NCBI GenBank assembly: GCA_002812745.2
Contig: NCSJ02000149.1
Location: 36,279 to 100,278, forward strand
Origin: Scytalidium lignicola
Taxonomy: Eukaryota > Ascomycota > Leotiomycetes
Length of the DNA stretch: 64,000 nt
Direction: 5' to 3'
In this document: piece by piece, positions 57,511-64,000 of the stretch
How the letters are laid out: each line of letters opens with the position of its first letter
Numbering within the stretch: position 1 is the stretch's first letter
Position numbers and translations under genes: made by a program
Notes under the pieces: model-generated
What the model saw: the letters and a program-made list of their open reading frames with translations, nothing else
What the model was told of the DNA's origin: nothing
Database searches by the model: none

Positions 57511-59724
57511 TTAAGTACTGGACTCAACACTGGTCTCATTCTCAACCTGAGCATCCTTTTTTGTTTTGATCTTCTGCCAGCCCATCCCAAATGTAAAAAA
57601 GAATGTAGCCGCCGAAGCGCCCACTGCTAAATAGAAGGTTTGACCAATTGCTGAGCTGTAAGCGCTCAACACCCCCGGAAGTTCCTGGCTGCTGACGACA
57701 TTTCTGAACGATGTTGCTCCTGCCGAAATCACTGCCTCCGCGTTCACATTTGGCGCATACTTGTGGAGACCTTTCTTAAGGCCATCCTCAAAATCAAGGT
57801 TGGTAAAAGTTAAGAAGAGCGATCCTCCGAATGTTTGTCCAAAAACCGCGAGGGAAATTCCTAGTGCGACACGTTCAGGGGGGAGTGCGTTTTGGATGGC
57901 AATCAGAGGCTAATAAATTGAGTGTGGATGTTAGTTTCTCCGCCATGTAAATCATCTCATTCAAGCACGAGGTATAGGTTGAGAAGGAATGAGGATAAAA
58001 ATAGCTTACAGTTTGCATTCCACAACCACGACCGAAGCCAGCGATGAATTGGTACATAATCGGTCTCACGAGAGCTGTGTGAGCGTGAACAGTGGATAGC
58101 AAGCCTGCAGCAATGGCACCGAGAAGAGCACTGAGGAGTGCCCACGGATAGTAATAGCCTGTCTTTCCGACTATTGAGTTGAGTGTGAGCATATGATTCA
58201 GACCAAATTTGATTCAATCTCTCACAGGAATGAGGGAAAGAAAAGGGGGTAGATACCTGCAACACCAGAAATGATGGCCGTAAGAACCTGTGCAATGATC
58301 CCGGGCAACATGTACACACCACTCATTGTGGGTGAAGCATTCTTCACGGCCTGGAAATAAATGGGTAGATAGTAAGAGAAGATGAGCAGTGATCCGGAAA
58401 AGAATCCCATAAAGAAACAAGAGCACCAAACTTTTCTGGTGCTAGCGACCGAACCAGGAATCATAGCGATTGCATCGCCGACAGCACGCTCCCATAACAC
58501 GAACACAATCAATGCAACCGCCGCACCACAAAACAGGCCAATAACGTTAGAACTTCTCCAGGCATAAGTTGATCCTCCCCACTCTAGAGCAAGAGAAACC
58601 ATGACTGCAAAGCCGGCGAATATCACGAAGCCTACAAGGTCTAGCTTTCTGAGAAAGCCCCATACCTTGCCCGTTGGCTTCTCGCCGAATGCTCCGTCGG
58701 TGAGAGATGAATTTAGATTTGGTATATGAATGATGATGATGATGAAGGCAGTGACTGCCCCGATAGGGAGATTCACATAGAAGCCTAGTAAAATAATAAG
58801 TTAAAGGGACTTGTGGGCAGAAAAGCAAAGGACAGCATACACCATCTCCAACTCGCGTGTTGGGTAAATATACCGCCGAGCAAGGGTCCACAGACGATAC
58901 CAAGCTGACTGACTGAAGTAAAACGTTAGATGACGACTAGCTTGCGACGAGTGTACCTATCTCAGATAACTTACGACCCATCGCGACTCCGATCAAAACT
59001 AAGTACTACGTTAGCGCACAGATAGCAATCAGAAGGTTGGTCCAGCTGGTCTCATTATCCCCCGACTTTAGAGATTCTTTACTGATGAATAGATTGGTAT
59101 CAATTACCTGGTTGCTGATGCTTAGGAGCGGCCGCCCCAAGGATTGTTAAAGTTCCAATGATAAGACCTGAGCCCCCCATCCCCGCAACGGCTCGTCCGA
59201 CAATCAACATCTTAGATGAACTTGCAGCACCACATAGCGCCGAACCCAGTTCAAAAACCGTGAGGAAGGTAAGGAAAGTGTACTTCAAAACCAGATGGGT
59301 GTACAATTTACCACCTAGGGGTTGGAGAGCACAGCTGATCGCAGTATTAGTTGCGGGCCCTACGGTTCAGCAGCAAGGTGAAGGGCATGGGAGACATACT
59401 TCGTCAGGAGATACGCACTGCCATACCAGCCCACATCACCAAGAGAATGAAATTCGCTCGTTATATGTGGGATTGCCTATAGCAAAAGTTAATTGCCGGC
59501 ATTATATTGATTGATGAGCAGCATTGATGTTAACACACCGTGACAATAATAGACTGATCAAGAAGGATGAGAAATGTTACTAAAGTGACTGCAACAGCAA
59601 CCAGCCAAAGCTTGAGGCCTGTGAGATACTGGCGTGTTCCTTCGGAGGCTATGGGAGGTTGAATCTTCTCTTGTGCACTGTGGAGTGTCCGGTCGCCCCC
59701 TTTAGGGGGTAGAGGTTCTGACAT
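57511..59724 (-). CDS. MFS transporter, 14-TMS DHA2 family (toxin/drug efflux type)
   Basis: Eight exons, complement(join(57511..57909,58010..58170,58257..58784,58841..58912,58975..58998,59108..59334,59400..59476,59539..59724)), give 557 residues; every intron has proper borders and the phases agree. The start [16 protein letters not shown] is a cytosolic tail. Family motifs are [17 protein letters not shown] (motif D1), [38 protein letters not shown] and [15 protein letters not shown] very small exon (24 bp) is supported by conserved sequence on both sides. Such pumps export fungal metabolites or toxic compounds through the plasma membrane. It is divergent from the acyltransferase fusion across 560 bp, which suggests co-regulation. 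It appears intact. Confidence 0.93.
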
Positions 59725-60284
59725 TGCAATTGTCTGGGGAATTGGATGGAAGGAACAGCGGTGGCGGGTTGCTCTACACTTTACTATGAGATGAAAATGT
59801 GCTCTGGTATACGTGTGATCTGTATACCAGTCCCGATGGAGTTAGTAAGAAAACACTTGGTCTTTTTGATGTAAAGAGGCGGGGCAGTTACACCATCTGC
59901 ATGAGCATATTACGGCGCCTCGGCACAGCCGTCTCACTCAACCATCTGACCACGGTGCCAGGGCTCCCCTGGATGCGATACAGGGGTGGGGGTCATGTTG
60001 CATCGGAAGAATGGACCTTGATAAAGAAAAAAACTGCGAGGGGCAGAGGTCCGAGTCATCTCACGCTGTGTTGGTATTATGGAGAACTTACTCGAGGCGT
60101 CTGCTACCGGAATTAGTATACACATACTATTTACGGACGAAACGTTTCAAGTAAACATGCGACTAGGTAGTCGATGCCGCTCCATCAGGCTTTCTTTACA
60201 TTATACGTGTGGGACCTATCCCTTTGAGTCTCATCTCTACCACAATTAAGATCCAATCTATACTCGTCACTAGAAACAAACGAC
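59725..60284. promoter_or_regulatory. divergent promoter region between MFS and acyltransferase fusion
   Basis: This 560-bp region serves both genes. CGGCACAGCCG at 59921-59931 is an inverted CGG pair with a 5-bp spacer, the kind of site bound by Zn2Cys6 cluster regulators; a single such match could be chance. No regulator gene lies in the window. Confidence 0.4.
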
Positions 60285-62645
60285 ATGGAGAGAACTTTCC
60301 TGGTGCCATGCCCCCCATTTGAGCTTCAACTATCTCATTTGGATCGAACTTTTCCGCCGACTCACTCCAAAAGAATCTTGTGCTTCTCGCTCTCACCCGA
60401 TGTAGACCGCCAGCGTGTAGTAGACTACCTCTGCATCGCTTTCCATCATACCATCCAGCGTGTCCCCTTTCTTGCTGGCTCCATAGTGCCATTCTCGGCC
60501 GAGGAAGGGGGACGTCCTTGGCTTCGCAACCTTGTACCCCAAGGAAGCGCCCGATTGGAGGTGAAGGACCTATCGAGAGAGCTCAGCTTTGCCGAACTCG
60601 AAAAATCGAATTTTTCCCAGAACCTTCTAAACACCGAGCAGCTCTGCCCTTTACCTGATGTTGCCTATGTCTCGGAAGAGCCAGTACCAGTATGCGCGTT
60701 CCAGGCCAATTTCATTCAAGGTGGCTTGCTCCTGGTGGTATCGATCGTCCACATAGCCGCCGATGGTCGAGGAGTGACGCAAGTGATCAATATATTTGCC
60801 AATCAGCTCCGTAAGGCGCAGTCCGGCGAACTTGGTTTTCCGCTGCAACAAAGAAAGGACGTCTACCATTCTGATCGGACCGCGCTCGTGACCGGTAACG
60901 GAGTCCACGGAGCCATCGAGAATCACGCTGCTTGGACCTCGGAAGCTTTAAACGCACACCACCAAATCCGAGATGTCGAGACCTCGTGCCAGACATTCCG
61001 CATCAGTGCCAAAGCTCTGGTAGAGCTGAAACGTGTCGCTTCCGCACCACCACGTGACCCCGCAGCCTGGATATCGACCAACGATGCGATCACGGGGTTT
61101 ATCTGGCGGAGTATCATGCTTGCTCGTTATCGGGCTGGTATTCTGGCCGATGGAGCAATTACACATCTCGCCCAGCCCATCGACTGCCGAACCCTTCTCC
61201 GGCTTCCTGACCCTTACTTCGGCAACGTCCTTTACGTGACCAAGACTTCGATGCCCCTCGCACTGCTGGCGGATGGGCAAAACGGCCTCGCAGAGGCGTC
61301 CCGCATGGTGCGTGCCGAGCTTAATTCCATGACCGCCGAGAAATTTCGAGACCTGCTCGGCTACGCGGAGCGGACCGAAAGGGAGTTTCACACGCGCGGG
61401 AATATCATCGAGGATTTGCCCGAGAAGGGGATCATGGTGACAAGCCATTTTAAGTTTGGTCTCCATGAGATGGATTTTGGATCTATATTTGGTGACGGAC
61501 ACATGAAAGCTCTCCGTCTGCCAGCCAGGGGAACCGTATGTGGCGTGGTAATCGTGATGCCCCGGCTGGACGATGGGAGCTGTGAATTCCTCATTACAGA
61601 GGAACCAAAAACCATCCAGTGCCTGTTGGAGGACGAAATTTTCACTCGGTTTACGAGAGAAGGGGATGCTTTGACTAGCCATTTGGATCAAGACGCTGTG
61701 TTTTCCTTGTGTTCTGAAGACACGATCCCACCCCCCATCGCCCTCATCGCCCTCTCTCCCACTTCAGCGCCCGCTCCGGTTTCCTCTCAGTCACCAGAAC
61801 GTTTCCAGCCCAAAAACACCAAAACACTTTCAACGCTGCGCGTCAGTAACGTTGATGCACCGCATGTCGGAACCATCCGAATCATTCAATTGTGCCGTCC
61901 TGAAGCCAAAAATGCCATCTCAAGGCAAATGTTGCAAGAGCTTGAGCAACAAATCGAGGAGATACACAGCGAGAAGTCAGCGTCTGGAGCCAGGGCCTTG
62001 ATACTGGCTAGCGCACTGGATGACGTCTTTTGCGCCGGAGCAGATCTGAAAGAACGAAAGAACATGAGCCTTTCCGAGACGCAAGAGTTCTTGATCGCCT
62101 TGCGAGCCATGTTCTCCCAACTAGCAGCGCTTCCAATCCCAACCATCGCCTGCGTGTCTGGTCTGGCTCTTGGTGGTGGCTTGGAGTTGGCGCTTTGCTG
62201 CCATCTACGAGTCTTCTCGTCCAATGCCCGCGTAGGCTTGCCTGAGACCCGGCTGGCGATTATTCCTGGGGCTGGTGGTACGTACCGACTGTCCAAGGTT
62301 GTCGGTCTCTCTAATGCTTTGGACCTTGCCTTGACAGGGCGCCGCTTGGAGGCGTCCGAAGCCGCCTCCATGGGCTTGTGCAACCGTCTTGTCGTCGTAG
62401 ATGCCGAGGGAGCTTGTCAGAGCGCTGACATGAAGCGGGCTCTGTCTATAGAAACCAGCATCGCCTTGGCTCAAGAGATATGCATGGGTGGACCTGTCGC
62501 TGTGCGAGCTGCTGTCAGCGCGCTTGCATTTCCCAGCGAGGCGATGGAAAATGCGGCCTATGACTCTGTTCTCGAAACGAAAGACCGCATCGAGGCTCTA
62601 CAGGCTTATAGCGAGAAGCGCAAGCCGAATTTTACCGGGGAGTGA
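60285..62645 (+). CDS. bifunctional BAHD/TRI101-like acyltransferase fused to AUH-type enoyl-CoA hydratase
   Basis: One intronless frame of 786 residues from ATG 60285. Residues 1 to about 470 are a BAHD-superfamily acyltransferase of the fungal trichothecene-acetyltransferase type, with the HxxxD motif HIAADG (His156, Asp160) and a DFG motif at 397-399. A Pro/Ser-rich linker (about 482-515) leads to a crotonase domain (520-786). It has CRPEAKNAIS, FCAGADLKER (582-591), GLALGGGLELAL with Glu634, and GLPETRLAIIPGAGGTYRL with Glu654; both catalytic glutamates of hydratases are present. The FCAGADLKER signature and the C-terminal TKDRIEAL...EKRKPNF layout point to the AUH branch, which interconverts HMG-CoA and 3-methylglutaconyl-CoA. 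No mitochondrial signal is seen. Both halves look active. The substrate is inferred, not shown. Confidence 0.92.
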   Translation: MERTFLVPCPPFELQLSHLDRTFPPTHSKRILCFSLSPDVDRQRVVDYLCIAFHHTIQRVPFLAGSIVPFSAEEGGRPWLRNLVPQGSARLEVKDLSRELSFAELEKSNFSQNLLNTEQLCPLPDVAYVSEEPVPVCAFQANFIQGGLLLVVSIVHIAADGRGVTQVINIFANQLRKAQSGELGFPLQQRKDVYHSDRTALVTGNGVHGAIENHAAWTSEALNAHHQIRDVETSCQTFRISAKALVELKRVASAPPRDPAAWISTNDAITGFIWRSIMLARYRAGILADGAITHLAQPIDCRTLLRLPDPYFGNVLYVTKTSMPLALLADGQNGLAEASRMVRAELNSMTAEKFRDLLGYAERTEREFHTRGNIIEDLPEKGIMVTSHFKFGLHEMDFGSIFGDGHMKALRLPARGTVCGVVIVMPRLDDGSCEFLITEEPKTIQCLLEDEIFTRFTREGDALTSHLDQDAVFSLCSEDTIPPPIALIALSPTSAPAPVSSQSPERFQPKNTKTLSTLRVSNVDAPHVGTIRIIQLCRPEAKNAISRQMLQELEQQIEEIHSEKSASGARALILASALDDVFCAGADLKERKNMSLSETQEFLIALRAMFSQLAALPIPTIACVSGLALGGGLELALCCHLRVFSSNARVGLPETRLAIIPGAGGTYRLSKVVGLSNALDLALTGRRLEASEAASMGLCNRLVVVDAEGACQSADMKRALSIETSIALAQEICMGGPVAVRAAVSALAFPSEAMENAAYDSVLETKDRIEALQAYSEKRKPNFTGE

Positions 62646-63768
62646 CTGCAGTTTATGTTGAGGTCCAACCTTTATTATTTAGATTTCTATGCCCAAAGTC
62701 ACCTTCACTTTCTTCTCTAGAAAATATACAGTGTATGTTATAAAACGCTAGTTAGCAGACTACATTCGAATTTAACTGTACTGAAGAAGAGACTGTGCGT
62801 GAGAATAAGTCATATTTCGGCGATCCGATCATTCATTGATAACGGGGGTTTGCAGTAAAGCCTAATGAATCAGGCATTAAGGATGAAGTTTAAAAAGATT
62901 TCTGGTGTCGATCTGGGGGCTCGCGAACTAATAGCAAATGTACGTGGTCTGGAGGCCACGTTAATTGGTGTTTTTGAAACATCTGATACCCTAACCTACG
63001 GAGGGTTGTTTACACACGTTTAACAGCTTTTTTTTTTTTCAAGCGGTCCTTTTTTAGCATGGAACATTCAACGATGTTTTCCTTGTAGTATCACCATCTT
63101 TTGCTGTCTTTCCACTTTCAACGCATAATTAAGGCTGAATGCATTAAGTCTAATTGGTTGACGGGGAATTTTTGTTTAATCAACTAAATCAAAAAGNAAA
63201 AAAGAAAAATACACTATCGTTAATTGATTCTCAACAGTATTCATGAACGGAATCCGTCAATTGAGGGTTCTAAGAAATTAAAATACCGGATAAAGAAACA
63301 GGCGCCCTACTTTGACAGTGCGCTCTTTTGCAGTCGTTATCTCATTTGGATAGGATGAAACTTCTAAATTTGATTCAGAACCAGAAACGGGCTTTAGTTA
63401 ATACTGTAGCAATTTCAGAGAACTAGTAAAACGTTATTTCGAAAGTCTTTCAATCGATAATTAGTGTATGATATCCCCTTAGACCTCAGAGGCCACCTTG
63501 AGGCCACTTTTTAGCGTAATGCCCAAGGCAACTATTCAGGAAGTACAGAACGTCAAAAAAATAAACAGCAAAATTCTGGAATCCAAATTGAATATATAAA
63601 AGTTTGAATTATTATAATAATATATTTGAATTGGATTTTAAATCTTGATAGTTTTCTCTCTATTGTTTAAAATACAACCCGAATTTTTCGGTGAATGTAT
63701 ACATATTGATGCCTGACGAGTCCAAGCGGGTCAAGCAGTTCTGAGGCTTAATGGGATAGATATATTGC
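62646..63768. other. AT-rich intergenic region
   Basis: The 3' flanks of the fusion gene and the FAD oxidase converge here. No coding or RNA signal is seen. An N lies at 63197. Confidence 0.5.
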
Positions 63769-64000
63769 TCAAGCTGGACAGAGTCTCCCACTTCCGTCCA
63801 GGATAAACTCATCGGAGCCAACAGCAAAGAGGCCCCACAGCAAAGCGTCGGCATCGTACGTGTGCTTGATATTGAGCAGCCGATCGTAGTTGGACCCGTA
63901 CATTTCCGTCTTCCAGTCGCCCTCGTACCAGGGATCCATCTCGTTCAGGTAGACACCGGTGACGGGCGTCGCCGCCTCGACGGCCGGCTGGACGACCGAG
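63769..64000 (-). CDS. FAD-linked oxidoreductase (berberine-bridge type), C-terminal part, runs off the window
   Basis: The minus-strand frame from the window edge to the TGA at 63771-63769 encodes the last 76 or so residues: TGVYLNEMDPWYEGDWKTEM, YGSNYDRLLNIKHTYDADAL and LLWGLFAVGSDEFILDGSGR. This is the BBE C-terminal domain that follows the FAD-binding domain in fungal specialised-metabolism oxidases (the Y-L-N-E and GSNYxRLLxIKxxYDP pattern). These enzymes oxidise alcohols or form C-C bonds with flavin, usually outside the cytosol. The start and FAD domain lie beyond the window. Confidence 0.9.
   Translation of the reverse strand, partial: SVVQPAVEAATPVTGVYLNEMDPWYEGDWKTEMYGSNYDRLLNIKHTYDADALLWGLFAVGSDEFILDGSGRLCPA

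Overview
This window is from a filamentous ascomycete (Pezizomycotina). The genes carry short introns of about 42-109 bp with GTRNGT donors, CTRAY branch points and YAG acceptors. The families are typical of moulds: a scytalidoglutamic-type peptidase, sedolisin, HET domain, NmrA, CAP20/perilipin, DUF7025 AAA ATPase, Crypton, Fot1/pogo, Tc1/mariner and Copia. The close match of the eqolisin to the Scytalidium enzyme hints at Leotiomycetes, but that is inference. The sequence has a two-speed look: gene islands of ordinary composition alternate with very AT-rich blocks of dead transposons. The premature stops in the dead copies are almost all CAA/CAG to TAA/TAG or TGG to TAG/TGA, which is the signature of repeat-induced point mutation (RIP).

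Layout. 0.85-5.3 kb: a degenerate Crypton-type tyrosine-recombinase element with an antisense DUF3716-like ORF. 5.3-6.0 kb: a LINE ORF1-like fragment. 6.45-7.4 kb: an NmrA-like pseudogene. 7.9-8.75 kb: an intact secreted glutamic peptidase. 11.2-12.6 kb: a decayed HET-domain gene. 13.23-18.28 kb: a complete but dead Copia element with 259-bp LTRs and a perfect 5-bp target duplication. 18.9-21.15 kb: an intact six-exon sedolisin. 22.4-27.3 kb: an intact four-exon 1558-residue secreted modular protein. 28.8-31.15 kb: a DUF7025/AAA ATPase with one premature TAG. 31.5-33.7 kb: a Fot1-like element split by a Tc1/mariner element. 35.2-36.2 kb: an unrecognised membrane-type ORF. 39.5-40.2 kb: a CAP20/perilipin-like gene. 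43.4-44.5 kb: an intact type I metacaspase. 46.26-52.34 kb: one Fot1-like element nested inside another, followed by a second mariner. 52.7-54.2 kb: a cyclin pseudogene that keeps its introns.

The right end (56.5 kb to the window edge) looks like part of a specialised-metabolism locus. It holds a decayed HMG-CoA reductase fragment, an intact eight-exon 14-TMS MFS transporter and, divergently transcribed from it, an intronless 786-residue fusion of a BAHD/TRI101-like acyltransferase with an AUH-type (3-methylglutaconyl-CoA hydratase) crotonase. The C-terminus of a berberine-bridge-type FAD oxidase runs off the edge. The fusion is the most interesting object here. It would couple making a branched C6 enoyl-CoA (from HMG-CoA or a related thioester) to transferring it onto an acceptor, with the transporter and oxidase as plausible tailoring and export partners. 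That pathway is inference; the fusion itself is read directly from one uninterrupted frame.

Exon structures were worked out by hand and checked by phase arithmetic. No database search was possible, so family names rest on recognised motifs.
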